This document shows, piece by piece, positions 16,810 to 24,214 of a stretch of DNA of 64,000 nt. The stretch lies in contig CAVSMF010000001.1 of NCBI GenBank assembly GCA_963728975.1, positions 558,001-622,000 of the forward strand. The letters run 5' to 3'. Position 1 is the stretch's first letter, and each line of letters opens with the position of its first letter. A model generated the notes under the pieces. The model saw nothing but the letters and a program-made list of their open reading frames with translations, had not been told where the DNA came from and made no database searches. This DNA is from DATFCK01 sp963728975. GTDB taxonomy: Bacteria; Verrucomicrobiota; Verrucomicrobiia; Chthoniobacterales; UBA10450. The position numbers and the translations under genes are program-made.

Positions 16810-17240
16810 CACATTGCATTCAACTGCTCGATCCGCCGGATGTGGCGCCCGCCTTCAAATGCGGTTTCCAGCCACAGCCGCACGATCTTGAGCGCCAGCT
16901 CCTCAGAAATCATGCGTTCGCCGATGGAAAGGACGTTGGCGTCGTTATGCTGGCGGGAAAGCTGCGCGCTTTGCTCGTTCCAACAGAGAGCGCAGCGCAC
17001 TCCTTTGACCTTATTTGCAGCCATCGCTTCGCCGTTGCCGGAGCCGCCAAAGACAATTCCACGGTCGGCCTCGCCCCGGACCACTGCTTCCGCGGCCGGC
17101 CGGATAAAGACCGGATAATCAACCGGGTCCTCGTTGAACGTGCCGAAATCTTTTACTTCGTGCCCCAGCGCGGTCAGCAGCGCTTTGACCTTTTCCTTGT
17201 AACGAAAACCCGCATGATCGCTTCCAAGGGCAATTTTCAT
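16806..17240 (-). CDS. rpiB: Ribose-5-phosphate isomerase B
   Basis: Interconverts ribose-5-phosphate and ribulose-5-phosphate (pentose phosphate pathway, cytoplasm). The RpiB/LacAB fold is evident from 'MKIALGSDHAGF', 'FNEDPVDYP', 'GIVFGGSGNGEAMAANKVKGVRCALCW', 'SRQHNDANVLSIGERM' and the C-terminal 'FEGGRHIRRI'. The catalytic Cys of the E. coli-type 'CGTG' loop is absent. The loop reads 'GGSGNGE', as in actinobacterial RpiB, where a Glu is the catalytic base (here about E71). Normal length, 144 aa. Confidence 0.94.
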   Translation of the reverse strand: MKIALGSDHAGFRYKEKVKALLTALGHEVKDFGTFNEDPVDYPVFIRPAAEAVVRGEADRGIVFGGSGNGEAMAANKVKGVRCALCWNEQSAQLSRQHNDANVLSIGERMISEELALKIVRLWLETAFEGGRHIRRIEQLNAMC

Positions 17241-17292
17241 CTTAAATAGTTGTTAAAAGAACCGGCCGCACCTTGTCGAGAACAAGTCGCCG

Positions 17293-18252
17293 TCATTGTT
17301 CTTCGCCATGGAGCTGAGCCAATTGCCGCCAGAGTTCGCGTTCCCGTTCTGTTAGTTTTTTCGGCACATCGATTTGGGCGACGACGTAGAAATCGCCGCG
17401 CGTGCCGGCGCTCCCGGGAAGCCCGCGACCACGCAATCGAAAACGCTGTCCGGGTTGCGTCCCCGGTGGAATTTTCAGGCGCACTTTTTCTTCCAAAGTG
17501 GGAACCTGAACTTCAGTTCCCAGCGCCGCCTGCCAGGGTGCGATTCTCAACTCGTAAATCAAATCGCTGCCTTCGACCTTAAAATCCGGGTGCCGCGCCA
17601 GCCGCACCCGGAGAAACAAATCGCCGCTTTTTCCACCGTGTTCGCCGGCCTCGCCCTGGCCGGCCAGTCGGATCCGCTGGCCTTCGCGCACACCGCGTGG
17701 AATTTTGACCTGATAGGTTTCCACCTTCTTCGAGCCGGCCCGGCGCAGGGAAACGGTTCGGGTGGAGCCGTGGAGCACTTCCTCGAGTGGAACCATGATA
17801 TCGGCCTCAACATCGCTCCCACGTTCCGCGCTGGCCTGGCGCCGTCCAAAACCGCCAAAGGCAGAGCGACCCCGGCCGCCGCCGAAGAAAGCCTCGAAAA
17901 AGTCGCTGAATCCAGTGCCTCCGAATTCAAATTCGACTCCGCCGTCTCCGCCGCCGTGGCGATAAAAGCCGCCGCCAGGCTGCTGCGCGCCCCAGCCGGG
18001 GGGCGGCTGAAATCCGCCTGGCTGATTCCAATTGGCCCCAAGTTGGTCGTATTTCTTTCGTTTCTCCGGATCGCTCAAGACTTCGTAGGCCTCGTTGATT
18101 TGCTTGAATTTCTCCTCGGCAACCTTTTTGTCCTTGGCCACATCGGGATGATATTTCCGGGCCAGTTTCCGGAAAGCGCTGCGAATCTCATCTTCGCTCG
18201 CTGTCTTCGAGACACCGAGAGTCTCATAATAATCTCGGAATTGCACCGGCAT
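17293..18252 (-). CDS. DnaJ-type co-chaperone without zinc finger (CbpA/DnaJ class II-like)
   Basis: A 319-aa protein. The J-domain begins 'DYYETLGVSKTASEDEIRSAFRKLARKYHPDV' with the HPD motif, followed by a Gly/Phe-rich region ('GGGFYRHGGGDGG', 'FEAFFGGGRGRSAFGGFG'). Two DnaJ C-terminal beta domains follow ('VPLEEVLHGSTRTVSLRR', 'IPRGVREGQRIRLAGQGEAG', 'IPPGTQPGQRFRLRGRGLP'). There are no CxxCxGxG zinc repeats, so it is class II/CbpA-like rather than canonical DnaJ. It would stimulate DnaK. ATG 18252 is chosen because the upstream ATG 18288 only adds a poorly fitting tail. Confidence 0.92.
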   Translation of the reverse strand: MPVQFRDYYETLGVSKTASEDEIRSAFRKLARKYHPDVAKDKKVAEEKFKQINEAYEVLSDPEKRKKYDQLGANWNQPGGFQPPPGWGAQQPGGGFYRHGGGDGGVEFEFGGTGFSDFFEAFFGGGRGRSAFGGFGRRQASAERGSDVEADIMVPLEEVLHGSTRTVSLRRAGSKKVETYQVKIPRGVREGQRIRLAGQGEAGEHGGKSGDLFLRVRLARHPDFKVEGSDLIYELRIAPWQAALGTEVQVPTLEEKVRLKIPPGTQPGQRFRLRGRGLPGSAGTRGDFYVVAQIDVPKKLTERERELWRQLAQLHGEEQ

Positions 18253-18398
18253 CAGCTCAAGTCTCTTCGCACCGGGCGAACAGTGCAAATGGCCTTATTT
18301 CTGAAACGCACCACGCCTTCTTATCGCTTCCATCAACAAATGCACGGCGGACACGAAATTGACAATGCGCTTCGGACTGGTGCGGATAAATTGAGCCG

Positions 18399-18611
18399 GT
18401 GCGCGACCTCGGAAAACTGTTGTTACTGGTTGGCGTGGTCATTGCCTTTATTGGTTTTCTCCTCTGGACCGGTTTCGCTCCCAAATGGCTTGGACGATTG
18501 CCCGGCGACATCCGGATCGAGCGCGGCAATTCGGCCTTCTATTTTCCGATCGTTACCTGCATCGTCATCAGCATCCTTTTGAGCTTAATTCTGACGCTGT
18601 TTCGCCGGTGA
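18399..18611 (+). CDS. DUF2905 family small membrane protein
   Basis: A 70-aa protein with two transmembrane helices ('LLLLVGVVIAFIGFLLWTGF' and 'FPIVTCIVISILLSLILTLF') around the DUF2905 signature 'LGRLPGDIRIERGNSAFYFP'. GTG start. Function unknown in the family. It is divergent from the DnaJ-like gene and lies 24 bp before the glycosylase gene, possibly as first gene of that operon. Confidence 0.88.
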   Translation: MRDLGKLLLLVGVVIAFIGFLLWTGFAPKWLGRLPGDIRIERGNSAFYFPIVTCIVISILLSLILTLFRR

Positions 18612-18635
18612 TGGGTCAGCGGAGTCAATTCATCG

Positions 18636-19391
18636 ATGAGTAGAACGAACGGCTTACAATCGCGTCCGGGCGTTACCCCACAATCCCGATTTGGTTCGCT
18701 TCGGTACCGAAAATCCGACCGGAAAGCGCTAATTCAACGGCACGTGAAGCGGCTCTTGCGTTGCCGCCGGTGCCCTCGGATGCAATCAAACCCGGTCGCT
18801 GGCCGCCCGGTGCCAAGCAACATCATGCTGGTGGGCCAGGCCCCCGGCCCGCGCGAGCCCGTTTTGAAAAAGCCGTTTGCGCATACTGCCGGGAGCACCC
18901 TGTTCCGGTGGTTGGAGCAATTTTGCGGAATAAGCGAGGCGGATGTGCGATCCAATCTTTATTTCGCCGCCGTCTGCCGATGTTTCCCGGGGAAAGCGCC
19001 CGGTGGAGGGGACCGCGTCCCGGATCCGGATGAGGTGAGCAACTGTTCCTTCTGGATGGAGGAAGAGATCCGAATCTTGCGTCCCGATCTCGTTATCCCC
19101 GTAGGCAGACTCGCCATCTCCCAGTTCATTGCCTGCCCGAATCTGGAAGCGGTTGTGGGCCGCAGCTTTCGCACCGAACGGGCAGGAGTTCGGTTCGACT
19201 TGATCCCGCTGCCGCATCCCTCGGGAGCGTCGCCCTGGCCCAAAATCGCGCCAGGAAAAAAGTTGCTGGAAAAAGCGATGCGGAAAATTGCGCTTCATCC
19301 CGCAATTGGCGCGCTCCAGGCCAAATTGAAGGGCGTTCCGGTCAAACGCCGGTTGCAGCGGCCGACCCAGCCGCCCTACAGTTGTCGATGA
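18636..19391 (+). CDS. Uracil-DNA glycosylase superfamily protein (Fe-S type)
   Basis: A 251-aa protein. The UDG-fold motif A variant 'MLVGQAPGPREP' and motif B-like 'LPHPSGAS' flank a core with 'KPFAHTAGSTLFRWL' and 'DLVIPVGRLAISQFI'. Cys residues at 'CRRCPRM' and in 'AVCRCFPGK' could ligate a 4Fe-4S cluster, as in family 4 UDGs. The acidic residue that normally follows GEAPG is not conserved, so substrate range is uncertain. Its TGA overlaps the ATG of the ThuA-like gene (ATGA), indicating coupled translation. Confidence 0.85.
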   Translation: MSRTNGLQSRPGVTPQSRFGSLRYRKSDRKALIQRHVKRLLRCRRCPRMQSNPVAGRPVPSNIMLVGQAPGPREPVLKKPFAHTAGSTLFRWLEQFCGISEADVRSNLYFAAVCRCFPGKAPGGGDRVPDPDEVSNCSFWMEEEIRILRPDLVIPVGRLAISQFIACPNLEAVVGRSFRTERAGVRFDLIPLPHPSGASPWPKIAPGKKLLEKAMRKIALHPAIGALQAKLKGVPVKRRLQRPTQPPYSCR

Positions 19392-20173
19392 CTTCGCCGA
19401 TCCGAGTCACGGTTTGGGGAGAAAACGTGCACGAACAGAAAAACCCGGTCGTGCGCGAGATTTACCCTAACGGGATGCATGCCACGATCGCGGAAGGCAT
19501 CGCCGAAGAGAGCGGATTCGATGTAACCACGGCGACGTTGCGCGATCCCGAACATGGATTAACCGAAGAGGTCATGGAAAGAACCGATGTTCTGGTTTGG
19601 TGGGGACACGCCGCTCACGGCGAAGTGAACGAGAAAGTCGTCCAACGGGTGTTGTCGCGGGTGTGGCAGGGGATGGGTTTTATCGCGCTGCATTCCTCCC
19701 ATTATTCCAGGCCTTTCCTGCGATTAATGGGGACCAGTTGTTCCATTACCTGGCGGGAAGCCGGAGAAAAGGAACGGCTTTGGGTGTGTAACCCGGCCCA
19801 TCCGATTAGTCGTGGTCTCGCCCGCTATTTTGAAATCGAGAATACGGAAATGTACGGCGAGCCTTTCGCCATCCCCCCACCCGACGAGATCGTTTTTATT
19901 TCATGGTTCCAGGGCGGCGAAGTGTTTCGCTCCGGGTGCACCTGGAAACGCGGCAACGGGAAAATATTTTATTTCCGGCCCGGCCACGAAGCCTACCCGA
20001 TTTATTATCATCCGACCGTGCGCTTGGTTCTGCGCAATGCGGTGCGGTGGGCCGCACCCGATCCCGATCAATGGATCGATACCTGTCCGCAAATTCCAGC
20101 CGATCAGGCGCCGGAACCCCTGACGATCAAGGGGCCGCGCATTCATAAACAAGGAGAAGAGGGGTTCCGATGA
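19388..20173 (+). CDS. ThuA-domain protein (trehalose utilisation-like)
   Basis: A 261-aa protein with a class-I glutamine amidotransferase-like fold of the ThuA family: 'IRVTVWGENVHEQ', 'YPNGMHATIAEGI', 'DVLVWWGHAAHGEV', 'MGFIALHSSHYSRPFLRLMG', 'VCNPAHPISRGL' and 'IFYFRPGHEAYPIYYHP'. ThuA proteins take part in disaccharide or sugar utilisation, with the exact reaction open. ATG 19388 overlaps the upstream stop, and its own TGA overlaps the ATG of pepF, so the gene is the middle of a tightly coupled three-gene unit. Confidence 0.92.
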   Translation: MTSPIRVTVWGENVHEQKNPVVREIYPNGMHATIAEGIAEESGFDVTTATLRDPEHGLTEEVMERTDVLVWWGHAAHGEVNEKVVQRVLSRVWQGMGFIALHSSHYSRPFLRLMGTSCSITWREAGEKERLWVCNPAHPISRGLARYFEIENTEMYGEPFAIPPPDEIVFISWFQGGEVFRSGCTWKRGNGKIFYFRPGHEAYPIYYHPTVRLVLRNAVRWAAPDPDQWIDTCPQIPADQAPEPLTIKGPRIHKQGEEGFR

Positions 20174-21993
20174 CCGCTGAAAAACCGAGCGACCAAACAA
20201 AGACTCCAACCCGCGACCAAATTCCCGACTCAGACAAGTGGGACCTGACCCATCTCTTCGCCGACATCGGCAAGTGGCAGGACGATTTCCACGGGCTGGA
20301 ACGAACCTATCCCCGGATCGCAGAATGGAAAGGCCGGTTAGGCGAATCCGCCGGAACCTTGGCCGCGGTCCTGGAATTCGAGAAGGAGCTCGAATTAAAA
20401 ATCGAACGCCTTTATCACTTTGCCTCGCTTCAGCTGGCGGAAGACAGCGCAAACACCGAATACCTTGCTCGCATTGGACAACTCCAGAATTTGCTGACGC
20501 GGATCGGCGAAGCATCTGCTTTTCTCGCGCCCGAGATCCAGGCAATCGATGACGAAACGTTCGGGCGATTCCTGGCGGAGGCGACGCTGAAGGAATGGCG
20601 AATCAAGCTGGCCAAGATCCGCCGGATGCGCCCGCACGTTCTATCCGAGCCGGAGGAACGCCTTCTCGCTCTGGGCAGCGTGGCCCTGGATGGATACGAC
20701 GATACCTTCTCCCAGCTCACGGACGTGGATATGAAATTCGGCGTCCTGAGGGATGAAACGGGACGGGACCGGCCTTTGACGCAAAATTCGTTCAGCTCGT
20801 TTTTGGTCAAAGCCGATCACGATCTGCGAAAACGTGCGTTTCATCAGTTTTACGAGGAATTTCAAGATCATCAATACACCCTGGCGGCGTCCCTGGCCTA
20901 TTCGGTCAAGGCCGACGTGTTTCGAGCGCGAGCCAGGCATTATCCTTCCGCATTGGAAGCCGCCCTTTTCCCGGACGCGGTCCCGGCCACGGTTTACGAT
21001 CGGTTGATCGCGTCCGTCCGGGCTCATCTCGATCCGCTCTTCCGATATTACGAATTGCGCCGCCGTGTTCTGAAGCTGCCGGAGCTGCACCATTATGACA
21101 GCTATGTTCCGCTCGTTCCGGAAATGGACATGCGAGTCAGCTTCGATCAAGCGGTCGAACAGGTCGTCGCCGCCTTGCAGCCGCTGGGCAAGCAATACAC
21201 CGGCACTCTGGCCGAAGGTTTGCGAGGGCGCTGGTGCGATCGCTATGAAACCGTGGGCAAACGAAGCGGCGCGTTTTCATCCGCCAGCTACGGTGCCCCT
21301 CCTTATATCCTGATGAATTACAAGGATGACGTCTTTGCTGACGTCTACACCCTGGCCCACGAGGCAGGGCATTCCATGCACACCTGGTTCTCGCAAAAAT
21401 CGCAGCTGTTCCAGGACTACGATTACCCGATTTTCCTGGCGGAGGTGGCATCCACGTTTAACGAAGAACTGCTCACCGATCATCTTCTCGCCCAGACTAC
21501 CGACCCAAAAATGCGGGCCTACATCATCAACCGGCAGGTGGACGACATTCGGGGCACCCTTTTTCGCCAGACGATGTTTGCTGAGTTTGAAAAAATTATC
21601 CACGCGGTTGAGGAAAGCGGGGATGCGCTGACCCTCGATCTTTTCAAATCCAATTACCACAAACTGCTTCGGGCCTATTTCGCGGAAAACTTCGTGCTCG
21701 ATCCGGAACTCGATCTTGAATGCCTCCGAATTCCTCACTTTTATCACGCGTTCTATGTCTACAAATACGCGACCGGCATTTCTGCGGCGGTCTCGCTTTC
21801 AGAGCGCATATTGGCGGGTGCGCCTGGCGCGGTGGAGGCGTATTTGAATTTCCTGAGCTCGGGCGGATCCGCGTTTCCGCTCGACGCCTTGAAGGCAGCG
21901 GGAGTGGATATGGAAATGGCGGCGCCGGTTGAGAGCACGCTGCGGTTGTTTGACCGGCGTTTGGACGAACTGGAAGCACTCTTGCTTACCTGA
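20170..21993 (+). CDS. pepF: Oligoendopeptidase F (M3B zinc peptidase)
   Basis: Cytoplasmic metallopeptidase degrading oligopeptides. The 607-aa protein carries the zinc site 'LAHEAGHSMHTWFS' (HEAGH at about 397-401), with the third ligand in 'FLAEVASTFNEELL' near residue 423. The N-terminal oligopeptidase F domain is also visible ('WDLTHLFADIGKWQDDF'). Length and motifs are complete. ATG 20170 overlaps the ThuA stop by ATGA. Confidence 0.95.
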   Translation: MTAEKPSDQTKTPTRDQIPDSDKWDLTHLFADIGKWQDDFHGLERTYPRIAEWKGRLGESAGTLAAVLEFEKELELKIERLYHFASLQLAEDSANTEYLARIGQLQNLLTRIGEASAFLAPEIQAIDDETFGRFLAEATLKEWRIKLAKIRRMRPHVLSEPEERLLALGSVALDGYDDTFSQLTDVDMKFGVLRDETGRDRPLTQNSFSSFLVKADHDLRKRAFHQFYEEFQDHQYTLAASLAYSVKADVFRARARHYPSALEAALFPDAVPATVYDRLIASVRAHLDPLFRYYELRRRVLKLPELHHYDSYVPLVPEMDMRVSFDQAVEQVVAALQPLGKQYTGTLAEGLRGRWCDRYETVGKRSGAFSSASYGAPPYILMNYKDDVFADVYTLAHEAGHSMHTWFSQKSQLFQDYDYPIFLAEVASTFNEELLTDHLLAQTTDPKMRAYIINRQVDDIRGTLFRQTMFAEFEKIIHAVEESGDALTLDLFKSNYHKLLRAYFAENFVLDPELDLECLRIPHFYHAFYVYKYATGISAAVSLSERILAGAPGAVEAYLNFLSSGGSAFPLDALKAAGVDMEMAAPVESTLRLFDRRLDELEALLLT

Positions 21994-22110
21994 AACCAGC
22001 GGACAGTCACACCCGTTGTCACGTTCACAACGTGAAAATCACGTGCTTTTGACGGACTCAATTCATTAAAATTTCCATAAACGGGCAGGCTTCGTGCTTA
22101 AAACCCGTTT

Positions 22111-22578
22111 ATGAGTTTTGAATGGCATTTGCGCGCGGCCTGCGGTTACGCAGAGCTCGGCATGGGCCGACAATCGATGGCGGAATTGAACGCAATCGAT
22201 CGAGTCGAGCAAAACCGCCCGGAGGTGTTGCAATTGCGACTGCATCATTTGATGCGGGGACACAAATGGGCCCAAGCGCTTCGGGTAAGCCAAAAACTCT
22301 GTCGGGTTGCTCCCGACTGCAGCGCGGGATTTTTGCACGCCGGATTTTGTTTACATGAGTTAGGCAAAACGGCCGAAGCAAAACAGTTCTTGCTAAAGGG
22401 TCCCGCGGCGCTGCTGAAAGAACCAATCTATTACTACAACATGGGGTGCTACGAAGCGCTCCTTGGAAATGTGAAGGATGCCCGGATCAATCTCGAAACC
22501 AGCTTCAGAATGGACGCGAGCTTTCGGGAACTGGCAAAAAGAGATCCGGATCTGAAATCGGTTCAGGCGCTGATCTAG
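22111..22578 (+). CDS. Small TPR-like repeat protein
   Basis: A 155-aa protein with about four degenerate tetratricopeptide helices-turn-helices, e.g. 'HLRAACGYAELGMGRQSMAELNAID', 'YYNMGCYEALLGNVKDARINLETSFRMD'. There is no signal peptide or membrane segment, so it is probably cytoplasmic and a protein-protein interaction module. It ends 'RDPDLKSVQALI', a common closing pattern of such proteins. It stands alone after pepF, and partners are unknown. Confidence 0.8.
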   Translation: MSFEWHLRAACGYAELGMGRQSMAELNAIDRVEQNRPEVLQLRLHHLMRGHKWAQALRVSQKLCRVAPDCSAGFLHAGFCLHELGKTAEAKQFLLKGPAALLKEPIYYYNMGCYEALLGNVKDARINLETSFRMDASFRELAKRDPDLKSVQALI

Positions 22579-22750
22579 GCCAAGGCCTCGACTCCTTTTT
22601 ACCGCGGGTTAGCCGGATCCAAACGGATTTCTTTGCTACCGTGGTTTAAGCGCTCGAATACCGGCGGCAAAAGAGCCCGGGACGAACGATCTTCAGCAAA
22701 AAAAAGGGCCGGTTTGGAAACCGCGCCGTTCCTACTCTAGTCTGGGATCG

Positions 22751-23893
22751 ATGCCATTCCATCCAGACGAACTTCGATCTCGGCTCGACCCCTTGTTTCG
22801 AGAGAACTTTGAACGATTCCGCGAGCTGGGCGCGGCTGTTTCCGTCTGGCACAAAGGCCGGCCTGTCATCGATCTCTACGGCGGATTTCGCGATGCCGGA
22901 CGCGAGCATCCCTGGACCGCTGACACGATCGTCCTGATCTGGTCCGCGACCAAAGGTTTGGGCAGCGCCTGTCTTCTGCACACACTCCAGGAAAACCATA
23001 TCGCTTTAGAGCGCCCGGTCGCCGAGTTTTGGCCCGAATTTGCTCAGGCCGGCAAACGAACGATCACTCTGGCTCAACTCCTTTCCCATCAAGCCGGCCT
23101 CGTCGCGCTCGACCATCCGGTGGACCTGCTCGATTACGATGCTGTCATCAAGGCTCTGGAGAAACAACAACCGCTCTGGACTCCAGGAACAGCTCACGGA
23201 TATCACGCCCGCACTTTTGGTTTTCTGCTCGACGAACTCGTAAGCCGCATCAGCGGAAAACGGTTGCACGAATATTGGCGGGAAATTTTCGGCGACCCGC
23301 TCGCCCTCGACCTCTGGATCGGTCTGCCGAGCGTCGAAAACAGCCGCACTGCCACGATTTATGCCGCCAAAATGGGAAAATCGCCGGAACCGGTAAGCTT
23401 CTATCGGGACCTGCTCCAACCGGGCACGTTAGCCCACAAAACCTTTACCTCTCCTTCCGGCCTGACCGCGGTTAGGGCAATGAATTTAAGTGCGAACCGA
23501 GCCCGGCCGCTCGTCTCTTTTGGCGGCATTGGCAGCGCCGCTTCCCTGGCAAAATTTTACGCCATGCTGGCTAACCAGGGCTCTCTGGATGGACAACGAT
23601 TTTTTACCGCCGCCACCATTGCGCAAATGGAAAAAACGTTGGCAACCGGCCCCGATCTGGTTTTTCAGATTCCGACTGCCTTTTCAGCCGGGTTCATGAA
23701 AGAGCCACCCGGTCGTGAGCGGAGAATCTTCGGCCCGGATGCGCTTGCTTTCGGTCATCCCGGGGCCGGGGGAAGCCATGCTTTTGCCGATCCAAAAAAC
23801 CAGTTGAGCTTCGCCTACGTGATGAATCAAATGGAGCAATCGGTCCTGCCGGGCGAAAAATCGCTGCGCCTGGTCGACGCGGTTTACCGGTGA
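22751..23893 (+). CDS. Serine hydrolase of the class C beta-lactamase/esterase family
   Basis: A 380-aa protein of the PF00144 fold. The nucleophile motif is SxxK 'SATK' in 'LIWSATKGLGSACLLH', followed by 'LSHQAGL', a tyrosine region 'TPGTAHGYHARTFGFLLDELVSRISGKRL', and the late 'GHPGAGGSHAFADPKNQLSFAYVMNQ'. This resembles EstB-like esterases and hydrolases rather than true AmpC. No signal peptide is evident, suggesting a cytoplasmic ester or amide hydrolase. Substrate unknown. Normal length; single gene. Confidence 0.92.
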   Translation: MPFHPDELRSRLDPLFRENFERFRELGAAVSVWHKGRPVIDLYGGFRDAGREHPWTADTIVLIWSATKGLGSACLLHTLQENHIALERPVAEFWPEFAQAGKRTITLAQLLSHQAGLVALDHPVDLLDYDAVIKALEKQQPLWTPGTAHGYHARTFGFLLDELVSRISGKRLHEYWREIFGDPLALDLWIGLPSVENSRTATIYAAKMGKSPEPVSFYRDLLQPGTLAHKTFTSPSGLTAVRAMNLSANRARPLVSFGGIGSAASLAKFYAMLANQGSLDGQRFFTAATIAQMEKTLATGPDLVFQIPTAFSAGFMKEPPGRERRIFGPDALAFGHPGAGGSHAFADPKNQLSFAYVMNQMEQSVLPGEKSLRLVDAVYR

Positions 23894-24214
23894 AGGTCTA
23901 ACGAGCATCGGCTGGCGCGACCGGTGTCGGACTAGAGGCGCTGCGCTAGCCGGGGTTGTCTTGGCCGGCCGGGCGAGGGGCGAAAATATCCTCCGGTGAG
24001 GGCTAGTCCTGCCCTGGAATTCTAAATGGGGGGGCGGGTGAAACCTCGCTTCCGGGGGCTGCAGCGGGGGATGGCAATTACTCCGCATGAACTGCATAAG
24101 AGCGAGACATTGTTGTTATTATGACAAATATTAAAAAGTCTGAAATTTTGCTGGCCAAAATGAGACATATTGTGTTTCACTGGCTCTCCAACCTAGTTGA
24201 GCCCTATCCGTTGC
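23894..24214. other. Upstream region of the fourth module protein
   Basis: About 320 bp without a credible gene. The first half is GC-rich. From 24105 it turns strongly A/T-rich ('TTGTTGTTATTATGAC' and on), as expected for a promoter region, but no -35/-10 pair with acceptable spacing could be assigned. Confidence 0.4.

Noticed and set aside
22030..22050. Hairpin ACGTG-AAAAT-CACGT followed by GCTTTT after pepF as terminator
   Set aside because: The stem is only 5 bp and A/T-closed, with a short T-run; too weak to annotate.
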